64,000 bases of DNA from Tahibacter aquaticus (GTDB lineage Bacteria > Pseudomonadota > Gammaproteobacteria > Xanthomonadales > Rhodanobacteraceae), in the NCBI RefSeq assembly GCF_004363655.1, contig NZ_SNZH01000004.1:62001-126000 (forward strand), read 5' to 3'. Below, in pieces: positions 27,811-35,628 of this stretch (the stretch's first letter is position 1; the number at the start of each line of letters is the position of its first letter). Made by a program: the position numbers and the translations under genes. The notes beneath the pieces are model-generated. The model was not told the DNA's origin, did not search any database, and was given only the letters and a program-made list of their open reading frames with translations.

Positions 27811-28158
27811 TTAGTTGCCGTCGTCGTGACCGTGATCGTCCTGACCTTGCCCCAGCAGCCAGTCAGCGCGGTTGTCGTGATGATCCAGCTCAAATACCTG
27901 CCGCAGCAGCGGTTGGCCATGGTGATCACGCGCGTCGCAGCGCACGCGCAACGACTCGCCGCCATGCACATTGATCGACCGCGCCTCGCCGGGCCGCAAC
28001 ATCACCGACGGCCTGCCACTGCAGCTCACCGCGACGGTTTCGTTCAACCCATTTTGCACGTCCACGTAGTACTCGTAGTGACGGTGATTTTGCGCGCTGG
28101 CCGAGTTCGTCGTCAGCAGCAACACCGCTCACCCCGCACCTGCATAGCGAATCCCCAT
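27811..28158 (-). pseudogene. small exported protein with an in-frame TGA in the signal peptide
   Basis: An ATG at 28158, preceded by GGGGGA, opens MGIRYAGAG, then TGA (28129-28131), then AVLLLTTNSASAQNH in the same frame. Read through the TGA, this is a normal signal peptide followed by about 95 residues (HYEYYVDVQNGLNETVAVS, a beta-rich middle, and a His/Asp-rich end HDNRADWLLGQG). Either a nonsense mutation has hit codon 10, or translation starts at GTG 28125 with a very short leader. No known family is recognised. Confidence 0.5.
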
Positions 28159-28407
28159 GATCTGTCCCCCGTGTGCGCCCTGGCGTGGCGCATGCAGCCT
28201 AGCGAACGTTGCGCTTGTCACAAGATCGCATTGTCCACGATGGAAGCTGAAGTTGAGATCCAAATTCAGTATCGAGCGACACGCGCGGACGGCGCGCACG
28301 ATCCCGCTGTTTTTCTCGGCGGTCCGGTTTATGCCACGGTGCCGAGTCCCACGGCCTCGAGCGTGCCGATGGCGCGGCGCGGTAAGCGGATGAGGTCCGC
28401 GGCGCGA
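28126..28407. other. region between the small exported protein and the lipoprotein, no intact gene
   Basis: Apart from the first nine codons of the broken exported protein (28132-28158) I see no gene or repeat here. Apparent frames in both strands lack ribosome-binding sites and family features. Confidence 0.35.
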
Positions 28408-28788
28408 TCAGTCCACGCACTGCGCGCGGACGATGCGCCCGTCCTCGACTTCCGACAGGCAGGTGCCGACGGTAAGAAATGAGGCGTAGCAGTGGCCCTC
28501 GGCCACTGTCGCCGTGTCGGCATCGGCGCTGGCGACGCACAGGCTCTCGCATTGCGCACTGCGTTGACACGATTTACCGGCGTCGCGCGTGGGGACATCG
28601 CAGGCGTCGAGCTGCTGCACGCCGACCTTGCGCCACGTGCCCTTGAGCGCAACGCATTGTTCGCGCGAGGTCACGACCGGCCCACCCTTGCCCGCCACGG
28701 CCGACGTCACGGACGTGGCTGGCGGCGCCGTTTGCGCGGCCGCACATCCGGCCAAGCCGATCCACACCATACCCAACAACAATCGCAT
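28408..28788 (-). CDS. small Cys-rich lipoprotein, unknown function
   Basis: 126 residues. MRLLLGMVWIGLAGC gives a lipoprotein box (Cys at 15). The mature part has six further Cys in a regular order (REQCVALKGTWRK, LDACDVPT, SCQRSAQCESLCVAS, GHCYASF, GTCLSE), as in small disulfide-rich exported domains. The start at 28788 is chosen because the frame further upstream runs through a strong terminator. It is a separate leftward transcript after the protease gene; no named family is recognised. Confidence 0.65.
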   Translation of the reverse strand: MRLLLGMVWIGLAGCAAAQTAPPATSVTSAVAGKGGPVVTSREQCVALKGTWRKVGVQQLDACDVPTRDAGKSCQRSAQCESLCVASADADTATVAEGHCYASFLTVGTCLSEVEDGRIVRAQCVD

Positions 28789-28817
28789 CCCGCTGTCCTC
28801 GTGCTTTCGTAACGAAA

Positions 28818-28851
28818 GACCGCGGCGTCTCCCTGGCATGACGCCGCGGTC
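28818..28851 (-). terminator. Rho-independent terminator of the protease gene
   Basis: A perfect 12-bp stem, GACCGCGGCGTC (28818-28829) with its complement at 28840-28851, has a 10-nt loop. On the minus strand it begins 9 nt after the protease stop and is followed by TTTCGTTACG, a short T-rich tract. It separates the protease from the downstream lipoprotein gene. Confidence 0.8.
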
Positions 28852-28860
28852 GAGCAACGC

Positions 28861-29661
28861 TTATTCCTCGATCAGATCGAGGTTCTCTGCTTCCGGTGCG
28901 AGGGTGATGTGGTGGATCCACAAACCGCCTTTGCCGTCGGGAGCCACGTACGTTTCCGCGAAGCGTTCGCGCTTGACCAGATGCCCCAGCGGCACGCCAC
29001 CGGCCATTTCCAAGCGGCCCATCGGGCCATCGCTCAGCGCGATTTCCTGCGCGCTGAGGGCCATGCTGGAACTGGCGCTACTGTAGCTGTCCAGATGCCC
29101 GTAAAGGCTGGTCAGTTCCGCGTAGTCATGCGCATTGGGTGCGATGCTGCTGGCCGACTGGGAGTAGTCCATGCAGGTGTTCTGTGACGTGCCATTCGTG
29201 CTGGTGTGATCCAGACCGAGCACATGGCCGATCTCCTGGCACATGACGTGATAGCGCGCATTGCTCGTGAAGCTGTAGCTGTCATTCATCTTCGCGGTGC
29301 CCTGCGAGATGTGACCGCGCGAGTCCAGGTTGATGGACGCCAGCCCCGACCAGCCGTTCTGGCCGTACGTGTAATTGCACACGCGCAGCTTGCCGGCGAT
29401 CGGCGTGCAGGCGCTGCGCGCGCTCGCCGTCTCCGTGCCCTGCGAGGCCACGAGATTGAGCTTGGCCGACGAGGACCATTGCGACACCGACGTGTTGAAC
29501 ATCGGCTGCCAGGTCGCCGTGACGCTGTCGACGGTGGCGAGATTGAACGAGGACGTGGTGCGGGCCCAGTGATAGTTGTTCCAATCGTGGCTGGCCGACG
29601 CGGTGCTGGCGATGATCGAGAAACCCATGCCCAAGGAAAGTGCAAGCAAGGAACGACGCAT
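28861..29661 (-). CDS. matrixin-like secreted metalloprotease homologue with altered zinc motif
   Basis: 266 residues. A signal peptide (SLLALSLGMGFSIIASTASA) is followed by a metzincin-like domain. The zinc motif reads CQEIGHVLGLDH (141-152): Glu 143, His 146 and His 152 are kept, but the first His of HExxHxxGxxH is Gln 142. A Met-turn candidate, TCMDYS, follows at about 162-167. The Ser-rich C-terminus has no recognised domain. The Cys-Gln pair may define a bacterial subfamily rather than a dead enzyme. The start at 29661 gives the signal peptide; longer readings are improbable. Confidence 0.75.
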   Translation of the reverse strand: MRRSLLALSLGMGFSIIASTASASHDWNNYHWARTTSSFNLATVDSVTATWQPMFNTSVSQWSSSAKLNLVASQGTETASARSACTPIAGKLRVCNYTYGQNGWSGLASINLDSRGHISQGTAKMNDSYSFTSNARYHVMCQEIGHVLGLDHTSTNGTSQNTCMDYSQSASSIAPNAHDYAELTSLYGHLDSYSSASSSMALSAQEIALSDGPMGRLEMAGGVPLGHLVKRERFAETYVAPDGKGGLWIHHITLAPEAENLDLIEE

Positions 29662-30449
29662 ACGATCTACCCCTCCGAAGAATGAAGATAAGCGCACGAT
29701 CGCCGCGGCGCGGCGAACGGGATGTCCAGAGCGAATGCCCTGTACCACGCCCCTGTCGTGGGCCTGTCGATCCCCTCCCGGAGCGACAGGCGCAGGCACG
29801 CTACGCAGCCGCGAAAAAAAAGCATTCTGCGCTGCAATACACCGCCGCCGTTGCGGCCGTGGATAGCGGGTGGACCTCGCGTGCGGATTCGGCGGTAGCG
29901 CCGACGTCCGCTGCTCAAATCACGGGCGCCAGCAGCCGCCGATGTTCGATACGCCGACGGCATCGGTTGCCAAATCAACGGACTAGCACGAACGCGCCGC
30001 ACCGCGCGCGGGTTGCTATGCATGTGGCAAAAACGCACTGTTCCTCTGTGCACAGATGGAGCCTGGAGCAGACTCTAAACCTGTCACTACACTGAACGCC
30101 GCAAACTGCCCGACGTGTTTGGCCAGTAAAACCGTGGACGGTGCACGCAGGCTGCGCGTCCGGCAAGCCAAGTTGGCGTACCCGTCATGACGTGTCGTGC
30201 AGGATGAGGCGCTTGCTGCGCAGCAGGGGGCATGCTGCATGACGCAGCATCGCACTGCAGGTTTGGAGTTGGCTCCGACGTCCAACGAATTCAATCACCT
30301 AGCGCGACAAGGCAACTCCCTGAAGCGTGACCGAATTGTCGCAGGCCCGTCGCGTTCATGGCCGTCCGCGCGTGACGGCCACACGCAAGAGCGCCTCATG
30401 GCACAGCGCGTGCTGCCTTGGAATCTCCCCTTGCACGGACGCTTTCGCG
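29662..30449. promoter_or_regulatory. 788-bp divergent intergenic region with two MerR-operator-like dyads
   Basis: No credible gene. Two dyads stand out: TGGAG-CAGA-CTCTA (30064-30077) and TGGAG-TTGG-CTCCG (30264-30277); the second contains the inverted 12-base core found at 24641-24652. On the minus strand the first has GTGACA at about the right distance for a -35 box. They lie between the leftward protease and the rightward porin-like gene, so either or both could be metal-controlled. Confidence 0.4.
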
Positions 30450-31784
30450 ATGACGCACCCTGCCCTGCCTCACCGGCTCCGCTCCCACGGCGCTCCCGTG
30501 CTTCTAACCGGCCTGCTGGTGCTCATCAGCGGCACGCTCGAGGCGCAGGATGCGCCCACTCACCCCCACGAATCGGCGCCGGCGATGCCGGACATGGCCG
30601 AGCACGATGGCGCCACGCCGATGCGCGGTTTGCTGGGGCCCTACGCCATGAGCCGCGAAGCCTCCGGCACGAGTTGGCAGCCGCAAGCCACCCCGATGGG
30701 CGGCAGCGCACCGTGGATGACGGGCGAGTGGATGTGGATGGCGCATGGTTCGGTCAATCTCGTCGCGACCGATAACTCCGGCCCGCGCGGTGACCGCGAC
30801 ACGGTGGTCCAGACGATGGGCATGCTGATGGGCATGCGCCCGCTTGGTCCGGGCACCCTGGGTGTGCGTGCCATGGTGTCGCTGGACGCCTGGGGTGTCG
30901 GCAAGACCGGCTATCCGCTCCTTTTCCAGACCGGCGAAACCGCCGACGGTCGCACGCCGCTGATCGATCGGCAGCACCCGCACGATCTTTTCATGGAACT
31001 GGCGGCCAGCTATTCCCAGCCGGTGGGCGAGTCCAGTTCGGCCTTTGTGTACCTGGGATTGCCCGGCGAGCCGGCATTGGGCCCGCCGACCTACATGCAC
31101 CGGTTCTCCGGCATGGCCAACCCCGAAGCGCCGCTCGGCCACCACTGGCTCGATGCCACCCACATCACCTTCGGCGTCGCCACGCTCGGCTGGGTGTGGA
31201 AGGATTTCAAAGTGGAAGGTTCCGCATTCAATGCGCGCGAGCCCGACCAGATCCGCACCAACATCGAGCTGCGCGCGCTCGATTCCTGGTCTGGCCGCCT
31301 CTCCTACAACCCGAGCGATCGCTGGGCGCTGCAGGTCAGCCGCGGCCTCCTAAAGAGCCCGGAGCAACTGGAGCCCGACGTCGACATGCGCCGCACGACC
31401 GCGTCGGTCATCTACCACCGCCCGTTCGAGCGCGCGCAGTGGCAGACGACGCTCGCCTGGGGGCGCAACCAAAAGCTGCCCGGCCACGCGACCGAATCCT
31501 TCCTTCTGGAAAGCACGCTCGTGATCGACGAGATGCACACCCTGTACGGGCGCGTGGAGCGCGTGGACAAGGACGAGCTCTTTGGTGAGGACGAGCCGCT
31601 CGCGGGCGAGGTCTTCACCGTTGACAAGGCGACGCTCGGCGCCATTCACGATTTCCCGCCCACGCGCCTGGGGCGTTTTGGCCTGGGCCTGCAGTACAGC
31701 CGCTACGCGATTCCCGCGGCTCTGAAGCCCGTCTACGGCCGTCAGCCGGACGCGTGGCTCGCGTTTGCCCGGTGGCGCCTCTGA
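30450..31784 (+). CDS. outer-membrane beta-barrel protein of the metal region
   Basis: 444 residues. The start at 30450 gives a signal peptide (VLLTGLLVLISGTLEAQ). A His/Met-rich stretch follows (THPHESAPAMPDMAEHDG), then strands alternating in character and ending YGRQPDAWLAFARWRL, a barrel-like C-terminus. The motif DRQHPHDLFMELAASY in the middle is strongly conserved-looking. The Met/His opening suggests metal handling in the periplasm. It precedes the Csp-like copper store by 33 nt, in one operon with it. I do not recognise a named family; a CopB-like role is possible. Confidence 0.7.
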   Translation: MTHPALPHRLRSHGAPVLLTGLLVLISGTLEAQDAPTHPHESAPAMPDMAEHDGATPMRGLLGPYAMSREASGTSWQPQATPMGGSAPWMTGEWMWMAHGSVNLVATDNSGPRGDRDTVVQTMGMLMGMRPLGPGTLGVRAMVSLDAWGVGKTGYPLLFQTGETADGRTPLIDRQHPHDLFMELAASYSQPVGESSSAFVYLGLPGEPALGPPTYMHRFSGMANPEAPLGHHWLDATHITFGVATLGWVWKDFKVEGSAFNAREPDQIRTNIELRALDSWSGRLSYNPSDRWALQVSRGLLKSPEQLEPDVDMRRTTASVIYHRPFERAQWQTTLAWGRNQKLPGHATESFLLESTLVIDEMHTLYGRVERVDKDELFGEDEPLAGEVFTVDKATLGAIHDFPPTRLGRFGLGLQYSRYAIPAALKPVYGRQPDAWLAFARWRL

Positions 31785-31817
31785 CGACCGCCGTTGTCCC
31801 TTCCCTAGGAGAAACCC

Positions 31818-32201
31818 ATGCCGCATCAGACCCACATGTCCTCTGCCATGAACGAGTGCATCCAGCAGTGCCTGGCCTGCTTCACCACGTGCCAGCAGAC
31901 GGCGCTGACGCATTGCTTGGAGCTCGGCGGCGAACACGTCGAGCCGACGCATTTTCGGCTCATGATCGATTGCGCCGAGGTCTGCCGCAGCGCGGCCGCG
32001 CTGATGGCCAACGGCTCGGCCTTCCACGCAGCGCAGTGCGTCGTGTGCGCAGACATCTGCCGCGCCTGCGCAGAGAGTTGCAAACGCCTGGGCAACATGG
32101 ACGCGTGCGTTCAGGCGTGCGAGCGCTGTGCGGAGGCTTGCGAAGCGATGGCCGGCGGCAGTGGCACCGATCAACGCGCTGGCACGGCCGCTCACTCATG
32201 A
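31818..32201 (+). CDS. Cys-rich four-helix-bundle copper-binding protein (Csp-like, second copy)
   Basis: 127 residues, no signal peptide. The dense helix-spaced Cys pattern is more complete than in the copy at 21172: ECIQQCLACFTTCQQTALTHC, IDCAEVCRSAA, QCVVCADICRACAESCKRL and VQACERCAEACEAM carry about fourteen Cys along the bundle core, with His at the mouth. This is a typical Cu(I)-storage bundle. AGGAG lies about 6 nt before the ATG. The stop overlaps the next gene by 4 nt. Confidence 0.88.
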   Translation: MPHQTHMSSAMNECIQQCLACFTTCQQTALTHCLELGGEHVEPTHFRLMIDCAEVCRSAAALMANGSAFHAAQCVVCADICRACAESCKRLGNMDACVQACERCAEACEAMAGGSGTDQRAGTAAHS

Positions 32202-32425
32202 ACACGCCCATGACACCCCGTGCGCGACTGTTCGCCAACCTCGGTCGCGGCGCACTCGCGCTCGGTTTTCTGGCCATGCTGGCCGCCTGGATCAGCGCGA
32301 TGACAACCACCGGCGCATGGCTGGGCTTTACGACGGCCCACTGGTTTGCCGACGCGACGGTGATGGCGCTGCTGGGCATCGGTGGCCTGGTCGACGCCCT
32401 GGTGCACGCACGCACTGGCGAGTAA
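32198..32425 (+). CDS. small two-helix membrane protein
   Basis: 75 residues. The ATG overlaps the stop of the copper-store gene (ATGA). Two hydrophobic helices, LGRGALALGFLAMLAAWISAM (about 15-35) and a second at about 48-66 (VMALLGIGGLVDALV), are joined by a short loop. It is not recognised as a known family. Coupling to the Csp-like gene suggests a membrane partner for copper storage; this is inference. Confidence 0.6.
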   Translation: MNTPMTPRARLFANLGRGALALGFLAMLAAWISAMTTTGAWLGFTTAHWFADATVMALLGIGGLVDALVHARTGE

Positions 32426-32454
32426 CGCCGCTGACCTCGTTGACCCAAGCCTCA

Positions 32455-32952
32455 TCAGGTGTCCAGGAGCACGCTGCCGCTCGTCTCGTGGGTACAGGCA
32501 TAGGCCTGCAAGGTCGCCAGAATCGGGCACGCCGCCAGCGTCGGCGGCGGACCCCGTCGGCAGTTTTCGACCGCGGCGGCGAGCGCCTGCAATGCGGCGC
32601 AACGATCGGCGAGCTCTTGCTGCAACGCTTTGGCACACGCCCGTACTGGCGCCGGTCGCGCGCTCGGTAGCGCCATGATGATCAGCGTGCGAATCGCCTC
32701 CAGGGTAAGCCCCAAGGCTTTGGCGCCACGTATGGCTTGCAGGCGGAACACGTCATCTGGCTCGTATTTGCGGTAGCCGCCGCCACGTCGCGCCGGTGTG
32801 GGGAGCAAGCCAATGCGTTCGTAGTACCGCACCGTGTCGACCGGCACACCGCTGGCGCTGGCCAGTTCACCGATACGCATCGGGCCTTTGGTAGTCCTCG
32901 AGGCCGTAGCGCCCGGTGCGTCGCTGGACGCAGGCGTCTTTAAAGAATCCAT
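32455..32952 (-). CDS. MerR-family regulator (second)
   Basis: 165 residues. A Ser/Thr-rich 24-residue leader is followed by MRIGELASASGVPVDTVRYY, a classical MerR helix-turn-helix, then GGYRKYEPDDVFRLQAIRGA, a long dimerisation helix and a C-terminal Cys pair in NCRRG and ACPILATLQAYAC. The Cys pattern fits metal-sensing MerR proteins but is not the exact CueR loop. GGAG stands 8 nt before the ATG. It is convergent with the Csp-like operon and 85 nt after copL number three, on the same strand. Confidence 0.82.
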   Translation of the reverse strand: MDSLKTPASSDAPGATASRTTKGPMRIGELASASGVPVDTVRYYERIGLLPTPARRGGGYRKYEPDDVFRLQAIRGAKALGLTLEAIRTLIIMALPSARPAPVRACAKALQQELADRCAALQALAAAVENCRRGPPPTLAACPILATLQAYACTHETSGSVLLDT

Positions 32953-33037
32953 GGAAAATACTCCGCTGAGCGTGCGCGCAGGCGCACCCACGATCCGCTG
33001 CATCAAGCGGCAGGCAGCGGATCGGCTCGAAACCGGC

Positions 33038-33409
33038 TTAGGTTCGCGCGGTGTTAGGCGGTCGTAGGAGCGCGGTGGGACGTAGATCCAACGACCACGC
33101 CGGTGCGTCCGACGATCGCGTCCGTTGCCGGTCCGGTGCATGCAGGCCCAAGGCTACCGATGGCGCCGCGACAGGTAGACAGCCGCAATGGCAGAGGTGA
33201 TCCGCGCAGCACGGCATAGACGGCGACGGCGCATGCGGGGCCGCTGGTTCGTTCCCCCCGTGACAGGCATGGGACGAACGCTGGGGCGTTGCGCCCTTGG
33301 TAGCGGGCCGGCCACTCGCTCCTGTCGCGCCGGTCAACACCAACAACAGACTGAGCAGGCTGCGCCACAGCAGTCCGCGCCACGTCATAGAGGAACGAGC
33401 ACCCATCAT
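33038..33409 (-). CDS. copL: CopL family metal-binding regulatory protein (third of three)
   Basis: About 123 residues from the ATG at 33409, which follows TAGGG; Met 33388 is an alternative. A signal-like segment (RGLLWRSLLSLLLVLTGATG) leads to a His/Pro-rich chain with CHGGNEPAAPHAPSPSMPCC and the Cys cluster CCADHLCHCGCLPVAA, the CopL signature. It lies 85 nt upstream of the MerR gene on the same strand and is divergent from the Cus-type locus. Confidence 0.65.
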   Translation of the reverse strand: MMGARSSMTWRGLLWRSLLSLLLVLTGATGASGRPATKGATPQRSSHACHGGNEPAAPHAPSPSMPCCADHLCHCGCLPVAAPSVALGLHAPDRQRTRSSDAPAWSLDLRPTALLRPPNTART

Positions 33410-33875
33410 CGCCCTAGCGTGCGGCAGGACCGGGCAAGTCGCAAGCGTTCTCAGCGCCATGTGGCTACGTCTACGGATGAGCAAGCGGGTTACAAAAACA
33501 ATGCCTCAACCCGTCGGTTGCTACGCCCCTGCTTTGGAAGAGTTCGGAATCGCGACGCCGGCTTCGTTCCGACACGCTCCAGGGCAGAATGGCATCGAAG
33601 CTGTGACGATCTGGGCACGTGGCGGTGCGTTCGCGCTCACGCGTTACGCCCGTAGGTAGCCGTGTGCTACCCCCATCGGCGTCACGCGCCAGACCCAGCG
33701 GACGGCGAGTTCGTTACGGTTTGCCCTCATCGTGCAAACCTCATTCACAGCTCCGCGGGAACCTTCGGTGCGAACCGAAGTTTCGTAGGATGACCCTACC
33801 GGCGCAAACAGCGCGTAAGCTGTCGCTGTGGTTACCGGTCTGTTCGTTGCTCGCTCTGGACATCCGTTGTCTTCC
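33410..33875. other. divergent leader region with an inverted repeat and a hairpin
   Basis: No gene seen. Two structures precede the next rightward gene: GGTTTGC-n9-GCAAACC (33718-33740), an inverted repeat of operator size, and a 7-bp hairpin, CTTCGGT-GCGA-ACCGAAG (33763-33780), followed by TTTCGT. Their order, dyad then hairpin then gene, suggests a regulated promoter with an attenuator-like leader for the efflux operon. Confidence 0.4.
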
Positions 33876-34259
33876 ATGCCGTTTCGCTACCGCCGCCATC
33901 GTCGCTGGATCGCGTTGTTTGCGCTGATCGGTCTGCTGTTCCAGCAGTTCGCAATGGCCGCGTACGTCTGTCCTCAAGAGATCGCGACAGCGACGGCTCA
34001 AGTCGTCGCAGAAATGCCGCCGTGCCACACACCGGATACGTCGGATCAGGCACGCTGCCACGAACATTGCCACCCTACGACGGCCTCGGCCGACCATGCC
34101 CCGGCGCTGACCGTGCCACCGGCGTTTTTACCGGCAACTACCTGGTCGCGAGAGCTTGCGTGTACGGCCGCGCTTGACCAGGCGAGCCCGGAGTACCCTC
34201 TGCGCGTCAGGGCGCAACCGCCGCCGCTGAGCATTCAGCACTGCACTTTCCAGATTTGA
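33876..34259 (+). CDS. small Cys/His-rich exported protein preceding the Cus-type operon
   Basis: 127 residues. A basic leader (MPFRYRRHRRWIALFALIG) ends in QQFAMAA; the mature part has CPQE, PPCHTPDTSDQARCHEHCHP (four His/Cys in a short loop), then a Pro-rich tail. It resembles the small CzcI-like or CopL-like proteins that precede RND efflux operons in other metal-resistant bacteria, but the match is by pattern only. The CzcC-like gene follows after 67 nt. Confidence 0.6.
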   Translation: MPFRYRRHRRWIALFALIGLLFQQFAMAAYVCPQEIATATAQVVAEMPPCHTPDTSDQARCHEHCHPTTASADHAPALTVPPAFLPATTWSRELACTAALDQASPEYPLRVRAQPPPLSIQHCTFQI

Positions 34260-34326
34260 GCACCCCTCGGGATTGACCGTGGCGCCGCGTTGTGCGCGGC
34301 CGTTTCGTCGTTGCCGTGGAGTTCTC

Positions 34327-35628
34327 ATGTTTGCCCTTCCTCGTTTTTTTCCGCGCCCCTTTTGCCGGCGGCGCGCGTCATTGCGTTTTGTTTTGGCGGT
34401 ACTCACCGCTCTCGGTGCTGGCGCGGCCGTGTCGGCGGATCTGAACCCCTTGTCGCTTACGGACGCCGTTCTTTCGGCCGAACGCCAGGCGCCCGAGCTG
34501 CAGGCGCGAGCGGCGGGCGTGACGGCCGCGGAGGCCGCAGTCGGCCCCGCCGGTCAGCTGCCTGATCCCGAGCTCGTCGTCGGTCTGCAAAACCTGCCGG
34601 TGACCGGCGACGACGCTTTCAGGACGACGCGCGACTTCATGACCATGCGCACGATCGGTGTCATGCAGCAGTTTCCGCGGGGCGAGAAACGCCGCCTGCG
34701 CCGCGAGCGCGCCGCGACCGACGTGGACCGCGAGCGGGCTCTGTTGACCAACGAGCAACTCGTCGTGCGTGAAGGCGTCGCGCGAGCCTGGATTGCGGCG
34801 GCATCCGCCGAGCGCCGACTGAGACTGCTGGCGGCGCTGCAGCCTCAGGCGGATGCACAGCTGGCTGCGACCACCGCCGCACTGACAGCCGGGCGCGCGA
34901 CGGCCGCCGAGGGCATCGCAGCCCGTTCGGCGATCGGGGCGCTGCAGGACCGGCTTGATGCCGCACGGGCCGGCCAGGACATGGCACGCGCGGATCTGGC
35001 GCGCTGGCTGCCGGACCTGGGCAATCGCCCGCTGGGCGAACCGCCGGACTGGCGCGATCTGGGCGGCGATCCCGATGCGCTGGTAGCGAACATCGCGCAC
35101 CACCGCGAGTTGCTGGCCTACGACGCTGCGGAGCGCGCGGCCAACGTCGATGCGGCGCTCGCCCGGGCCGAGAAGCGGCCCGACTGGTCGTTGGAGCTCG
35201 CATACGCACGACGCGGACCGCAGTTCTCCAACATGGTCTCGGTGCAGTTTCGGGTGCCGTTGGCGCTGTTCGCTGCGCATCGACAAGACCCGCTCATAGC
35301 GTCCAAGCAGGCGCTGGTCGCACGCATCGACGCCGAGCGTGAGGCGGCGCAGCGGATGCACGGCGCCGAACTGCACAAGACGCTGACGACTTGGCGCAGC
35401 GCGGTGGATCGCCTGGCGCGCTATGAGCGTGAGCTGCTGCCGCTGAGCGAGGACCGCGCCGACGCGGCACTGGCAGCCTACCGCGGCGGCCGCGGCGACC
35501 TCACGGCGTCGCTGCGCGCGCTGGACGAAGCCATCGAGCAACGGCTGGCCTACACCGATCTGCAAAGCACCCTGGGCCAGGCCTGGGCGACGCTGTATTT
35601 CGCGTTTCCGACCGAGCGCACGCCATGA
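34327..35628 (+). CDS. outer-membrane factor of Cus-type efflux (CusC/CzcC-like, TolC family)
   Basis: 433 residues. A long basic signal sequence (SLRFVLAVLTALGAGAAVSA) is followed by two homologous coiled-coil halves of the outer-membrane efflux family: LTDAVLSAERQAPELQARA (about residue 43), VGLQNLPVTGDD, VMQQFPRGEKRRLRRERA, and the second repeat with LLAYDAAERAANVDAALAR. The lack of a lipid box separates it from the TolC lipoprotein at 15156. The stop overlaps the adaptor start by 4 nt. It forms the exit duct for Cu/Ag. Confidence 0.87.
   Translation: MFALPRFFPRPFCRRRASLRFVLAVLTALGAGAAVSADLNPLSLTDAVLSAERQAPELQARAAGVTAAEAAVGPAGQLPDPELVVGLQNLPVTGDDAFRTTRDFMTMRTIGVMQQFPRGEKRRLRRERAATDVDRERALLTNEQLVVREGVARAWIAAASAERRLRLLAALQPQADAQLAATTAALTAGRATAAEGIAARSAIGALQDRLDAARAGQDMARADLARWLPDLGNRPLGEPPDWRDLGGDPDALVANIAHHRELLAYDAAERAANVDAALARAEKRPDWSLELAYARRGPQFSNMVSVQFRVPLALFAAHRQDPLIASKQALVARIDAEREAAQRMHGAELHKTLTTWRSAVDRLARYERELLPLSEDRADAALAAYRGGRGDLTASLRALDEAIEQRLAYTDLQSTLGQAWATLYFAFPTERTP

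Noticed and set aside
28129-28131. TGA as a selenocysteine codon
   Set aside because: It lies inside a signal peptide, where selenocysteine makes no sense, and no SECIS-like hairpin follows.
27805-28482. 225-residue rightward frame over the small exported protein
   Set aside because: No ribosome-binding site or family signal; the leftward frame has a signal peptide and ribosome-binding site.
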